Source: Phymorhynchus buccinoides (lineage: Eukaryota; Mollusca; Gastropoda; Neogastropoda; Raphitomidae). From it: a stretch of 64,000 nt of DNA. Of the stretch, positions 12,001 to 22,757 are shown in pieces; within the stretch, counting starts at the first letter, position 1; every line of letters starts with the position of its first letter. A program made the position numbers and the translations under genes. A model generated the notes under the pieces. The model did not search any database. It was not told where the DNA came from and was given only the letters and a program-made list of their open reading frames with translations. The stretch is from NCBI GenBank assembly GCA_017654935.2, contig CM065699.1, positions 11,259,966 to 11,323,965 of the forward strand. Reading direction: 5' to 3'.

Positions 12001-15000
12001 TGTGTCTGGCTTTAGTGTGTGTGTGTGCGTGTGCATGTGCATTTTGTGTAGCCTTGGTGTTCTAGCCGTGCAATTGGTCTGACACAGCCTTATGCCAATG
12101 CAATGTATATGATTGTTCTGTGGACAATGGTTGTTTACATGAGATGATTGTTTGCACTTGCTATTTATGTGTGTATTGTGTTGTTTTGTTTCCATTTTTT
12201 CCAAGGAAGGTGCACTTTGATGCAGATTTGCCCAAACACTACTTGAACTTTCCAGATGTAAGCACTTTTTGGTTTTATTTTTGTGTATATAAATCGATGT
12301 GTCTCTTTAGTGTGTGTGTGTGCGTGCCGTGTCTTTGCAAATGTGTATTTTAAAAGCGTATAAAATAATTTGTGTCTGTGTAATACAGACACTACAACAG
12401 ACACGACGAGTATGCACTTGCTTCTTTGTGCTATGAGTATAAGTAGGATACATAGTTTTGTTTTCCAATGTGATGTGTGTAAAAAGTTACAAAATGGTGC
12501 AGAGTAACATTCTAAAATACAGGCTGCTCTCCCTAGGAGAACGTTAGCCAAGGGCAGTGACTCATGATTGGAGTGGTTTTTTTAGACCGCGTGGGGCAAA
12601 CTAGGGTGATTTCGCGCTTGTGTAGGCATGTCTTGTATAACCTAGCTATCAATTTGGCCATACCAGGCAGCGGGATTCCTCCCTGCTCTTACCAACTTTC
12701 AACTGCCGTAGGATTTTTACGTACGTAAAGTGCACAGGTCAGACTAGCTTTAAGTCCCCATCCGAAGGACTGAACATTCAGTTCGATTTTCCTGTCAAAC
12801 TAGAAAGAAAGGACGAGGCCGGGATTCAAACCCAGGTCACTCACGCTGCAGTCATGCATTACATTTGGCAGGCGAACGTCTTAGGCACTCTGCCACATTT
12901 CTCCCTTAAAGATGATTTAGTAATGAAGTGTACATTTTGCAGGGGTTTGTGTTGGTCTATGATATCACCAACTGGGAATCGTTCCGACGCCTTGACAGAC
13001 TGAAGAAAGACATCGACAAGCACAGGGATAAACGAGAGGTATGGGTTAGAAACTCTGTGTGTGTCTGTGTGTGTGTGTGCATGTGTGAGTGAGTTAGTGC
13101 ATGGGAATGCATTTGAATGGGGGGGTGTGATTAGGGCTGTGTGTGTGTGTGTGTGAGGGAAGGTTTGTTTGTGTGAGAGACTCAAGACAACTTTATTATC
13201 TCATACACAAGAAATTACTTTAGAGGGAGAACTTGTGTGTGTCTGTGTATATTTGTGTGTGCTTATGTGTGTATCTGTCTGTCTGTCTACTTGTGTGTGC
13301 CTGCGAGCATAATGTATGTGTGTGTGTGTACGCGTGCATGTATGCTTCAGGTTTATAATGCTCATGTATGTGCATGTTTGTGCGTGTGTCTTCAGGTGCA
13401 CATGATCGTGCTGGGCAACAAGAGCGAACAGACAGAGAGGAGACAGGTTCAGTTTGACACTGCTCAAGCCTGGGCTGCAAAAGAAAAATGTACGTCTCTT
13501 TTCAGACGTTCTTTTGTGATGGTAAAGTGCACAGACCTTAATTTGAGACCAAGAAAAGGCACAATAGTGTCCAAATTTGTCTATACATCTGTGAAATGTC
13601 AGAGACCTTGTCTTTAACCAATTCTTGACCACAAATTCAATTTGAATTATTAGTACCTAAAAAAAATATTTCACAAAGGAAGAATGTTTTTCACACTTGT
13701 TTGTGTGTGTGCTGTGGTAATAGAATTCCATTTAAATGAAACATCTTGGTGCTAAAAACAACAACCCCAAAAAGTTTCTCTGTGTGTGTGTGCATGCTGT
13801 TTTATGTTGTTTTTGTGTGTGTATGTGTGCTGTTTCAACACGTGTGCTCCTTGTGTTTTATTGTGTGTTACTTTCATGCTAATGCTTCTCATTGTGGGTT
13901 TTATTGTGTGTTGTTTCGACGCAGTGCGCCACTGGGACGTGTCAGTTGCCAACAGAAAATCCTTGGTGGATCCGTTTGTGTGGATCACGTCCAAAATCAC
14001 CCAGCCCCCAAGTGAGTGCAGTGTTGTCTTTTGTATTGTTGCTTTATTTTACTGTCAAGGCATCAGAATTGTCAGAGGATTTGCAAATTTCAGAGGATTA
14101 CAAATTTCTGACAGGGTTGGCTTCTACTGTCAGAGGTTTAGCCTTTTCATTCTTCTTCTTCGATCGCTCAGTTTCCTGTCAATTATGAGCGCAGATGCGT
14201 CATGCTGCCGTTATGAGCCTAACTAAAAAATAATTAGGCCCAGCATGTCCGACTTCGGCTGGAGGAGTCTTTTTGAAAGCGTTTCTTGAAGAAAGGCAGG
14301 AGAATGGTCAGGAAAGGCAGAAAGATAGTAAATGACAAGTAAGCAAAGGGAAAAGGCAGAGTCAAAGAGAGTGACAGATTAGAGGAAGTTACAAGCACAT
14401 AACTTCCAGAAGGTGGGTGAACTATTTATGCAAAAGACCCCCCGGTATCCCCACGGGGGGAGTTTTGTCGTCTCACCCGAAAGACTTGGCATTCAGACCA
14501 TAAGGTCTAGTGGAGGTTGAGCAGAAAAATGTCTGCTGCGGCTGGAAGATGAACTTGGGTTTGTTGTTAACGAGGCAAACGTATTAGTTCAGAGCCACCC
14601 CACTACTTTACTTCTGCTGAGGAAATTATGATTTGGTCTTCTATCTGTTTGCCTCTGCCTTTCTGACAGCAAGGAACACTGGATAAAAGATATGATCAGA
14701 ATAGGGGAATTCAATACAAATTTGTTGGAGGGGTCGATTTGTCAAATGTTGGATTTCATTTGGAATGTCATTTGGGTACAAGAATTGCTTCTTCTTTTTC
14801 TTCTTTGCGGTACATAGCCACAATCAATGCTTTGATTATTTCACCACAGAACCGGGGAGGGTTCTAGACCACTTTGTTTGGTTATTTAGGTTACTTTGAA
14901 GCATTTAAAATTTTTTTAAAGCTGCTAACAGATTTTAATAAAAATTTAGCTTTCAGTTTGGCTGTAAACTAGCAGTAAAGTGTGGTCGTTGATGTTTGTA

Positions 15001-15237
15001 AGCAACAATCTGTAACTGTTGTGCCCCTTTCCTTGCCTATGCTGTGTTCCTCCTTCTTTTCATTTTTTTCCTATATTCAAGTACGTTTCCGTTTTGTAAA
15101 TCGCTCTATGTAGGTTTACGGAAGTAACCGAAATTTTAACATGTTGTGTTGTACTGCCATGTGTTTCAGGCAAAACCAACTTTTTACCGGGGAGGAAGAC
15201 CAAATCTGCCAGCAGCAACAATTTGGACACCAGCTAA
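8479..15237 (+). CDS. NKIRAS: NF-kappaB inhibitor-interacting Ras-like protein (kappaB-Ras), complete, 7 coding exons
   Basis: Atypical small GTPase of 197 aa; the human relatives are 191-192 aa. In vertebrates the family binds IkappaB and Ral regulators and dampens NF-kappaB and Ral signalling in the cytoplasm; a similar role here is inferred. Exons: 8479-8577, 9498-9599, 11915-11962, 12943-13038, 13396-13489, 13925-14011, 15170-15237. All have AG/GT borders and phases 0,0,0,0,1,1 that join. Seen: P-loop GHTGVGKS (residues 11-18), SIEDIY-like effector region [14 protein letters not shown] (37-50), LGNKSE (121-126) and [10 protein letters not shown] near the G5 position. Oddities shared with kappaB-Ras rather than Ras: the DTAGQ box is DTGAAAM (61-67), so the catalytic Gln is absent; NKxD reads NKSE; there is no C-terminal CaaX box. 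The start is the first ATG before the P-loop and gives the family's MGK beginning. A broken duplicate of exon 3 lies in intron 3. Confidence 0.93.
8590..9100 (+). repeat. (TC)n microsatellites in NKIRAS intron 1
   Basis: A poly-C/(TC) run at about 8587-8619 and a longer (TC)n tract at 8949-9100 sit in intron 1. Serine/leucine-rich frames across the latter are artefacts of the dinucleotide repeat. Confidence 0.9.
9498..9599 (+). CDS. NKIRAS: NKIRAS exon 2
   Basis: 34 codons (residues 34-67) covering switch I and the degenerate switch II start DTGAAAM. Acceptor GTGCAG, donor GTGAGC, phase 0. Confidence 0.92.
10176..10580. mobile_element. MITE with ~35-bp terminal inverted repeats (GTCGGTGAAATT family)
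   Basis: The left end TCGTCGGTGAAATT...AACCTTGTATCTC is mirrored by the right end ...GAGATACAAGG...AATTTCACCGACAA, about 405 bp in all. A reversed, truncated relative lies at 32985-33305 in GPT intron 5. It has no coding capacity and lies in NKIRAS intron 2. Confidence 0.7.
10790..10980 (+). repeat. Dispersed repeat shared with GPT intron 9
   Basis: The segment with 'taccctggctaaaagactcc' and 'tgattaccccgccacgtggg' is closely repeated at 38815-38957; a weak trace lies at 11540-11620. Class unknown. Confidence 0.65.
11108..11555 (+). repeat. Diverged tandem duplication, about 230 bp x 2
   Basis: Two successive blocks (about 11108-11335 and 11343-11555) share the order 'cagtattTT', 'gttacgcga', 'ctgtttcagtaaa', 'aatgagccaaa', 'gaaatttatt', 'gttgaaaagga' and end with a 'gactataag' phrase. 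That end motif also occurs in the 54-bp array at 21942-22757. Confidence 0.6.
11915..11962 (+). CDS. NKIRAS: NKIRAS exon 3
   Basis: A short exon of 16 codons ([16 protein letters not shown], residues 68-83). It has a polypyrimidine acceptor TTTTTTCCCAG and donor GTAAGA, phase 0. It matches the '..GAELPRH..' part of the family. Confidence 0.9.
12113..12345 (+). pseudogene. Decayed tandem duplicate of NKIRAS exon 3 and its flanks
   Basis: About 230 bp repeat 11830-12045 nearly base for base: 'ctgtggacaatggttgttta', the polypyrimidine tract, the exon and the donor. The exon copy (about 12207-12258) has a 4-nt insertion (CTTT) after GAAGGTGCA, which creates an in-frame TGA. The acceptor is altered from CCCAG to CCAAG. 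It cannot replace exon 3 in frame, so it is called a pseudo-exon. Confidence 0.85.
12630..12898 (-). mobile_element. tRNA-derived SINE (minus strand), type 2
   Basis: Read on the minus strand it begins GTGGCAGAGTGCCTAAGACG (A-box-like) and has GGGTTTGAATCCC (B-box-like) about 50 bp later, followed by a non-tRNA body with 'ccttcggatggggacttaaa'. This order of pol III boxes then an unrelated body is characteristic of tRNA-derived SINEs. It ends 45 bp before NKIRAS exon 4. Confidence 0.75.
12943..13038 (+). CDS. NKIRAS: NKIRAS exon 4
   Basis: 32 codons (residues 84-115), beginning [14 protein letters not shown], the beta-4 strand region of the G domain. Acceptor TTTGCAG, donor GTATGG, phase 0. 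Confidence 0.92.
13396..13489 (+). CDS. NKIRAS: NKIRAS exon 5
   Basis: 94 nt encoding [16 protein letters not shown]...AAKEK. It holds the modified G4 box NKSE. Donor GTACGT, phase 1. Confidence 0.92.
13925..14011 (+). CDS. NKIRAS: NKIRAS exon 6
   Basis: 87 nt encoding [18 protein letters not shown] and a helix ending TQPP. It matches the EVSVADRRSL region of the family. Acceptor GACGCAG, donor GTGAGT, phase 1. Confidence 0.92.
14150..14462 (+). mobile_element. Dispersed repeat family A copy
   Basis: It shares the order 'gatcgctcag', 'tgagcgcagatgcgtcatgc', 'ttaggccCAGCATGTccgac', 'aaaaggcagagtcaaagaga', 'cttccagaaggtggg' and 'ccccccggtatccccac' with copies at 16640-16860 (reverse), 33860-34192 and 34193-34440. 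It has no coding frame and the class is unknown. Confidence 0.7.
14465..14606 (-). mobile_element. Degenerate tRNA-derived SINE head (type 1)
   Basis: This resembles the head of the SINE at 31295-31730: 'tcgtctcacccgaaagactt', 'cagaccataaggtctagtg' and a degraded box region. It is fused to family A at its left, so some family A copies may be SINE composites. Confidence 0.55.
15170..15237 (+). CDS. NKIRAS: NKIRAS exon 7 (terminal)
   Basis: Completes the split Ser codon and encodes [22 protein letters not shown] and a TAA at 15235-15237. The basic, Ser-rich tail parallels the human C-terminus; no prenylation cysteine is present. Acceptor TGTTTCAG. Confidence 0.88.
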
Positions 15238-15774
15238 GGCTCCCAGAGATCAATGGAGAGCGGAGATTTCTCCGATGATTTGTCTTTTTTTGGGGGTTGT
15301 TTTTTTTGGGTTGGTTGGTATGAACACATTTTGTGGCTCTTCGGTCTCATGTGGAAATCCAAGAACAACTAGAGTAGAAAGGGGGGTTGCGCACCCCTTA
15401 AGGCATTATCGTAATATGACGTCAATTTGTGGATCTCCAGTTCGATATTAGAAAAGATTTAGATCACCAGCGTCTGTTAAAATGTTTCTGCTTCCACTGT
15501 ATCAATGCTCTGCTTTGTAACTGAAACCGTTTTGTAGAAGCAAACGGATTTCTGAAGACTGTGACAAATTGGTCATTGCGTACCGGTACGGGTCAGTGCG
15601 CACCCTACATACGGGTGTTGCATTTTTATCTATGTACACTTATATGTAACCATAGCAACTTTCACCCCACACAAAGTGAGGAAGGAAACCTTAACGTATA
15701 GTGAGTAGATTTAGATTTTAACTTCTAATTCCATGAAAGTTTGTTTCTTTCGTTTAAAAATGGAATCTGGAAGA

Positions 15775-15780
15775 AATAAA
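15775..15780 (+). terminator. Possible polyadenylation signal of NKIRAS
   Basis: The first AATAAA downstream of the stop codon, 538 bp after it. No cleavage site can be confirmed from sequence. Confidence 0.4.
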
Positions 15781-15885
15781 CGTCCTTGTATTAAATCACG
15801 CAATCATGACGCGATTTCTTTACAATCTATACGATTTTAAGGGGGGGTACACACTCACCCAGCCAATGCATAGACTCGCACATAC

Positions 15886-15940
15886 TCTAAATAATTGTTG
15901 GCGCACGGAGTTCTAAATAATTGTTGGCGCACGGAGAACG
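15886..15940 (+). repeat. 25-bp direct duplication
   Basis: 'ctaaataattgttggcgcac' plus 'ggag' occurs twice in immediate succession. Confidence 0.8.
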
Positions 15941-16097
15941 CGATTACGTCTTTCTATTCTAGTTTTGTTTGTTTGTTGTTTAGATGTTTTTTGTAATCTT
16001 TTGTTTGTTTGTTTCTGTCCTTTGTTGTTGTTTATTTTTATGTATTGAAGCATGGTGCAATATGTATTGATTGAATCATTTGTAGACTTGTTGTATA

Positions 16098-16293
16098 TAC
16101 AGTGGAACCTCCATTATAAGACCTCCCATTATAAGACTCCCTCCCACATAAGACCTACTTCTCTGAGACATTGGCCTTCTTTTTAAGTGTTAAAATTACC
16201 TCCCTTATAAGACCCCTCCCTTATAAGACCCCTCCCTTATAAGACTTCATTTGGGATGATTTTTGAAGGTCTTATAAGGGAGGTTCCACTGTA
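16098..16293. mobile_element. TA-flanked MITE (CAGTGGAACCTCC family), copy 1
   Basis: 196 bp, bounded by TA-CAGTGGAACCTCC and GGAGGTTCCACTG-TA. The interior is built of repeated CTTATAAGACC/GGTCTTATAAG palindromic pieces and 'tctctgagacattg'. TA target duplication and CAGT termini fit a Tc1/mariner-type non-autonomous element. Other copies are at 21615, 30361, 30710 and 37844. Confidence 0.85.
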
Positions 16294-16599
16294 TTGTTTT
16301 GCCTAACCATACAAACATGTTCATACTTATGCATGCGCTCACTCACACGCGTATGTGCATATTCATATGTACATACACCCACATATAACAGACGGCCTTC
16401 TCTTTCACTCACAAAAATGTGATTTTGTCATAACGAAATTTACTTGTGCATCCACCTTTTTTCCTGTTGTGTATCTATGTCAGTTGCAAACTATGACGTG
16501 TTAACATTTTCTCGGCAACATTAAGCCACTGCACAGTCACACTAGCTGAATGTTGTTAGTGATTGTCAAATTGTGTATCCAGGCATGGGGCCGTGGGTG

Positions 16600-16980
16600 G
16601 ATGCCTTGTGCCTCCATATGGGGAGCTGGACGACCCCGCCTCCTCCACGAGTCTCTCCCCATGGGGATACCGGGGGGTCTTTCATAAAAATAGTTCCCCC
16701 ACCTTCTGGAAGTTCTGTGCTTGTAACTTCCTCTAATCTGCCACTCTCTTTGTCTCTGCCTTTTCCCTTAGCTTTCTATCATCTACTATCTTTCTGACTT
16801 ATTGGCCCATTCTCCTGCCTTTAAAAAAATCTTCCAAGTTTTCTCCTTTGAGCTCCTCCGAAATCAGAATGTGTCGGCTGTACGCAACGGGGAGACCAGT
16901 GAAAGCTGATAAACGGACACATATGTACCTTACCCATTATGGCCATATGGCCTAGGAACGCAGAAGAAGAAGAAGAAGAA
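16600..16980 (-). mobile_element. Family A repeat, reverse copy, with (GAA)n tail
   Basis: The reverse complement of family A text runs from 'ccccatggggataccggggg' through 'cttctggaagttctgtgctt' to 'ctcctgcctttaaaaaaatc'. It is followed by 'ggccatatggcctaggaacg' and (GAA)6-like repeats. The latter may be the tail of an adjoining retroposon. Confidence 0.65.
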
Positions 16981-18903
16981 GAAGTATCCAACCATATGTT
17001 TGAGAGTTCAGGAACTATGAACAGTTTAAACCAGCAGATAGTTTTGTGTTTTTTAAATTTGTTTTCTTCGCAAGATAATATTTTCATTTTGTTGACAGTT
17101 GCTGTCAGTTTGCAATGTTTGCTTTATGCACTTAGAAAAGGTTGACACTTTTTAATATTATATCTCAAACATAACATTTTGAATCTTTTTTTTATCAGAA
17201 CAACCAAGTACACATCCTTGATGACTTCTTTTAGGTCATTTTGTGAGCTTGTTTTCTTCAAGTGCTAGAGCAACAAAACTTTGATGGTTGATGCAGTCTT
17301 CAAGTCATATCAATGTTAGCTCACGGTAAGAGAGTATCAAAACCTTCTGGCATAATATTTCTTCCTCGCGTTAGAACAAACAGTGTTGGGGGCAACTGCA
17401 ATGAACAGGCACTCGGGGTGATCTCGAGTATTAGAAGGGAAATAAAAACAGAACAAAGCGATTGATATTATATTGATTGTAAACTGTGTGTACACATTTG
17501 TCCATTTGCTTTCGTGAATGGGTTTTTTTTCTGTTTGGTTTACCAAAAGAATTGGTCATAGGGTTGGTTTGACTAAGTATGTTGTAAGAAACTTTCGGTA
17601 TATTTTTTTATATTTAGATAGTAAGGCAGATTGTGTCTGTATTTCTTATAATTAACCTTTAACCCGAGTCTATGAAGTATGATATTTTATGAAGCATTAC
17701 AATAACCTGGTCCCCAAATCCTGATGTGTGGCTAAGGCTCAGCGCACACATCGGAAATTCGGTTATAGTTGACCACCAACATTGATATTGGATCATTCAC
17801 GGAAAAGGTCGATTTTCTATGTTGGGCAATACCCTGTCTAAGTTACCTGGTGTTGCGCCAATCAGATTTGAACAACTAAAGTGCAGTCAATTCCCTTGAC
17901 TTCTCCAAAGTGACTTCCCTTTAAGTTAATGTAACAAGCTGCACATGCATACAGAAAGGTGAAAGGTTGAGGTACTAAAAATACTCACTTCTACATATGT
18001 CTTATGTCCACATGTGTGGACAAAGTGGATGGACATACAGGTGAGAAAGCTTGACACACTGTTGCCGCTACTGTCGTGTGCGCCGGGCCTGAATGTTGTC
18101 GTTGTTTGGAGGTGGGTGGAACAGAAAGTGCAGTTTTTTTGTCTCACATCTGTGGCTGCTGACAGTTGTTGCTGTGGTTTGCGATGCACATTGCGGAGGA
18201 GGCTTGGAAAGCATCAAGGTCCTTCTCAAGTTTTTGCAGTTGTGCTGTCCAACTATCGGAGGCTGACGTTTGCATTCTGCAGGTGGTGGGTAGGACCTCT
18301 ATTCCGTCTCTCGGCCATTTGGTCAGGGGCGGGTTGGAGGGGTTGTGGGTGATGTATGGAATACATAAGGCAGTGTTGGGTTTGTTTTGAACTATAAAAC
18401 TTCACTTCTTGGGATTACTTTGAGTTTGTTGATGGTCCTGTAGACAAGGGCTTTGGGGGAAATGATGTCAATTTGTACACTTTGGTTGGTGTAGTCGTAC
18501 AAAGTACAGGCATTTTTATTCACTGTGATTTCTGTGTGAACAACTTTTTTGTAATACGTGTAAATCTTGCAGTTTGTTTTTATGCAGTTTATATCTGTTT
18601 TATATGTGTAAAGCAGTGTGTGCATTATATTCTAGTCAACCAATATCTTATTCGAATGCAGTTTGTATGAGAATACTATCTTGGGTAGTCTATTGAAACT
18701 TTGCAACATACTATCACCACACAAAACAACATAATGCTGAATTACTTTTTCGTTATTTATTCCTATAAAATAAATCCTACTACTTGTATTCTGATACTGT
18801 ATATAAGAAAATTACAAGGGAGAAAAACCCTTGACATTAATACCTATCAAGGTACCGTTTTGACTTTTTCTGTGCTTTTTTTGTCCTTATTGTGTGTGTC
18901 TGT
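16981..18903. other. Intergenic AT-rich DNA
   Basis: No gene or known repeat is recognised. Short frames here have no recognisable family and no splice context. Confidence 0.45.
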
Positions 18904-19605
18904 TTAAAGGGAACATTAAGTCCAAAGACGAGTCAGCCTTAAATTAATGTTTATGCGCAATAAACAATCACTGTACATTTATTTCTATTCAAGTCTTTCA
19001 AATAAAAATAAATAAACTTTAAAGTGCAGAAATGTCGGCCCCAAGGGCGTCGCCATGTTGCCACTGTTAAGAGTAGATGCCCCCTGAATATGATGTCACA
19101 CACTCAGTTTACCTACTATGACTAGTGCTTGGGCAGCAAGCCTAAAAGGGACATGCATAGCATGCATGTGCACGCGTGCGTGCATGTGTGTGTTTGTGTA
19201 TGTGTGTGAATCAGGTCAGAGAGAGAAAGAGAGAGTGTCTGTGTGTTCTTTGTTGACTGAGATTAGCACCAGACTCAAGTGAATTAATTAAGAGGTTCTC
19301 ATCCTCCCTTCCTTCTTGTCTTTAGCTGCTCAGTGTGTAGCAGGTCAGTGTTGTTTTAGTTGAATGAAGTAACTTTGTTCTGGTTTTATCTTAATAGACT
19401 ATGAGAAGTCTACAGGAAACTGAGTCTGTGACATCACAAACTAGCACAAAATGGTGGCCTCCATAAACCTTCAATCTGGCACTTTCCAATGGCGTTTTTA
19501 CGCTGATCTTAACTAAAATCGAATTTTTATTTGCAGATACAAGCTTATTTACATATTATCTTGCAATAGAGATCAGTTTCTATTTGGAGTTTATGTCCCC
19601 TTTAA
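18904..19605. mobile_element. TTAA-bounded element (AGGGGACAT termini)
   Basis: TTAA-AGGGAACATTAAGTCC at the left is mirrored by GGAGTTTATGTCCCCT-TTAA at the right. The interior includes 'gatgtcacacactcagttt' and its partial inverse 'aaactgagtctgtgacatca', so pairing extends inward. About 702 bp, non-coding. Short imperfect ends make the boundaries tentative. Confidence 0.55.
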
Positions 19606-21614
19606 TATAACAACTGTCATATTGTGGGGTACATCACAGACAAAGCCTGTAAAGTAATTTGAGCACTTTGTGCCGTTTTCTTTATTACCTACAATCAAAG
19701 ACACTGAAAAGAAAAGACTAACATCCGATCCCTTTTCCATATATGAGTAGTGAGGACAGAAACACTGGTTATGTCCCTTTTAAACATGACACATTTAGGT
19801 TAAAAACACGTCGATAGGCCAGTTGAATTCTCCGTTCAAATTCCAATCTGAGTCTTTGAATAGCCGCCACTGTGAATGGGTGTAACTACCCCACTAACGA
19901 TAACTCTATCAGCCTGGCTCGCCGTAACTCTTAAGTAGTCCATCTTACCCTTTTAGAGTCTTTGCTACAATACAGGGCGTGAAATATATACAGCCAAAGT
20001 TTTTGTAATAAATTCTCTTTTATTGTGAAATATTCATGACAGTGTCAGAAAAACAAACTTAAGTTGCACATTATATTGAGCTAAAAAAAATAAAACAATA
20101 AAAAGTCACTAAAATCTAAAATTTCTGATTAAGGCCTATACAGTTTTTACACATTCTACACTCATCTAACAACTGCTTTTATTTGCCATAAAGCGCTTGC
20201 CACAAACACTGGAACATGATTCATGCCCTTGATGACATCACAATCTGCTATATTTCTGTTTTATCATTGAAGTCCTTACAGCTGTAGAGTGAGATTGCTC
20301 ATATGTAGTATTGCTCTGCTTTGGTATGGAACTGCATGAACTGAGTGCATGCATGCCAGCATTTTTCTTTTTTTTACCTTATAGATTTTGTTTTCAGGAG
20401 TGAATCCATTTTTTTGAGTCAACAAAGGACTTATCCTTAAAATGAAGTGAAGGGTTTTACTATCTCCCCCATTTAGACTTGTACACAGGAAGTCCATTTA
20501 GTGAGATAAAAATCACTTTTTTTTGAAAGTTTGTCATTTGTGTGTGCGCTTGTGACCATCAGTATTATTAGAAATGTGTGTCTAGCATGTTTGCATGATT
20601 TTTTCTTTGTTAGTTATGCTAACAATTTTGCATATATTAAGTTAAACAGTATTTTGTTTTTAAGACTAGCTAAAGAACAGCAGGTGCTGAAAGTAAATCG
20701 GTTCTATTGTAACCATTTTCTTGATGTAATGGAATATGCTATTTCTGTTTGTTGTTTGCACATGATTTAATTGAAATTGTTCATTAAACATTTTGGTGTT
20801 CATTATATTTTCGTCTTTGTTTGCTTCTTGTATGTGTGCTTATAAATGCAGATATATAGGAAACTGAATTCTGTATTTTGGAATTGGATCTTCAGAATGT
20901 ACCACACACACACACACACACACACACATGAAAAAACCCACAAGCTCTAATCTTCTTATGATTTCAAGCTCAATGGGATTATGAGTAAAGATACAACCCA
21001 TCAAATTGTTTCCAGTTGAAACTGCTTCTTTACAAAAAGGATGCAAATTTTGTTTGAAAGTGTTGGTGACTGTGCTGGAGAAAACATTACATAAAATGCT
21101 GCTGCACAGTGCAGTTTTGAGAAAAGGAGAAGTAAACAGTCCTAAGATTATGACATTTCTGTGTCACTCAGGCACATTTATAATGTATTCTACAACATCG
21201 AAAATATTAACTTCAAGATTTGAAAAACAAAAACAAAACACCAAGATTTGAATGGTGTATTATTGTTTAAAATATGGGAACATTTAGAACATTTTTGTTG
21301 TATTGTGTTTTCTGCAGAATGGTGTATCAAACTTCAAATGGATACAATATCAAAATTAGCAATAATATTCTAATTCGGTCTTCTGCATATCTGTCGGGAA
21401 TGTTAGTTGAATCATAAAAAAGTAAAACTTTAAATTTGACCCAAGATCAGGTTTTCTCATGAACTGTCGCATTTTTTCTGACATTTTCATCAAGCGTTGT
21501 AAACCATTTCTCAATTTCATCACACACAAAACACCAGAAACATTTAATTTCTTTCCACATGGAAACATATGTGTAAATAATATCAATATGTTTGAACAAA
21601 CCAGTACATTGCAT
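19606..21614. other. Intergenic AT-rich DNA
   Basis: No supported gene. A (CA)n microsatellite lies at about 20904-20929. The rest is unassigned. Confidence 0.45.
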
Positions 21615-21774
21615 TACAGTGGAACCTCCCTTATAAGACCTTCAAAAATAATCCAAAATGAGGTCTTATAAGGGAGGGGTCTTAAAGGGAGGTAATTTTA
21701 ATACTTACAAAGAAGGGCAATGTCTCAGAAAAGTAGGTCTTATATGGAATGGAGTCTTATAAGGGAGGTTCCTA
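21615..21774. mobile_element. TA-flanked MITE, copy 2, right end damaged
   Basis: Begins TACAGTGGAACCTCCCTTAT and follows the family order in reverse orientation to 30710-30883. The right terminus stops at GGAGGTTCCT without the final ACTGTA. Confidence 0.8.
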
Positions 21775-21941
21775 ATAAATGGCGCCCATTCATTTTGACA
21801 TCTTTTAGATTGCAACAAAGGGATACTGAATTGTTTGAAGCTGTCTCAAATCTTACCCCTCAAATATCAACTTTTACGCATACAGCGATGTATTGTTTAT
21901 GCTTCAATTTTTGTGCTAGTCTATATATTTCTGTATTTTTC

Positions 21942-22757
21942 GGACTATAAGGCGATACTTTTCCCCCAGACTGAGACCCCATGTACCTTATAATATGACT
22001 ATAAGGCGATACTTTTCCCCCAGACTGAGACCCCATGTGCCTTATTTATGACTATAAGGCGATGCTTTTCCCCCAGACTGAGACCCCATGTGCCTTATAA
22101 TATGACTATAAGGCGATGCTTTTCCCCCAGACTGAGACCCCATGTGCCTTATAATATGACTATAAGGCGATGCTTTTCCCCCAGACTGAGACCCCATGTG
22201 CCTTATAATATGACTATAAGGCGATGCTTTTTCCCCCAGACTGAGACCCCATGTACCTTATAATATGACTATAAGGCGATGCTTTTCCCCCAGACTGAGA
22301 CCCCATGTGCCTTATAATATGGGACTATAAGGCGATGCTTTTCCCCCAGACTGAGACCCCATGTACCTTATAATATGACTATAAGGCGATGCTTTTCCCC
22401 CAGACTGAGACCCCATGACCTTATAATATGACTATAAGGCGATGCTTTTCCCCCAGACTGAGACCCCACACACCTTATAATATGACTATAAGGCGATGCT
22501 TTTCCCCCAGACTGAGACCCCATGTGCCTTATAATATGACTATAAGGCGATGCTTTTCCCCCAGACTGAGACCCCATGTGCCTTATAATATGACTATAAG
22601 GCGATGACTTTTCCCCCAGACTGAGACCCCATGTGCCTTTATAATATGACTATAAGGCGATGCTTTTCCCCCAGACTGAGACCCCATGTACCTTATAATA
22701 TGACTATAAGGCTATGCTTTTCCCCCAGACTGAGACCCCATGTGCCTTATAATATGA
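21942..22757 (+). repeat. 54-bp tandem array, about 15 units
   Basis: The unit begins TGACTATAAGGCGATGC, runs through a TCCCCCAGACTGAGACCCCA core and ends GTGCCTTATAATA. Single-base and short indel variants occur. Each unit starts ACTATAAGGC and ends GCCTTATAAT, so every monomer has its own inverted ends. The unit is preceded by ATTTTTCGGACTATAAGG, the terminus of a dispersed MITE also seen at 37830, 57591 and 58350. Open frames across it are artefacts because 54 is divisible by 3. Confidence 0.92.

Noticed and set aside
12207..12258. Mutually exclusive alternative exon of NKIRAS
   Set aside because: The copy has a 4-nt insertion and in-frame TGA, so it cannot encode a functional alternative segment.
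12630..12898. Genuine tRNA gene
   Set aside because: A- and B-box-like motifs exist, but the cloverleaf is not supported and a SINE body follows.
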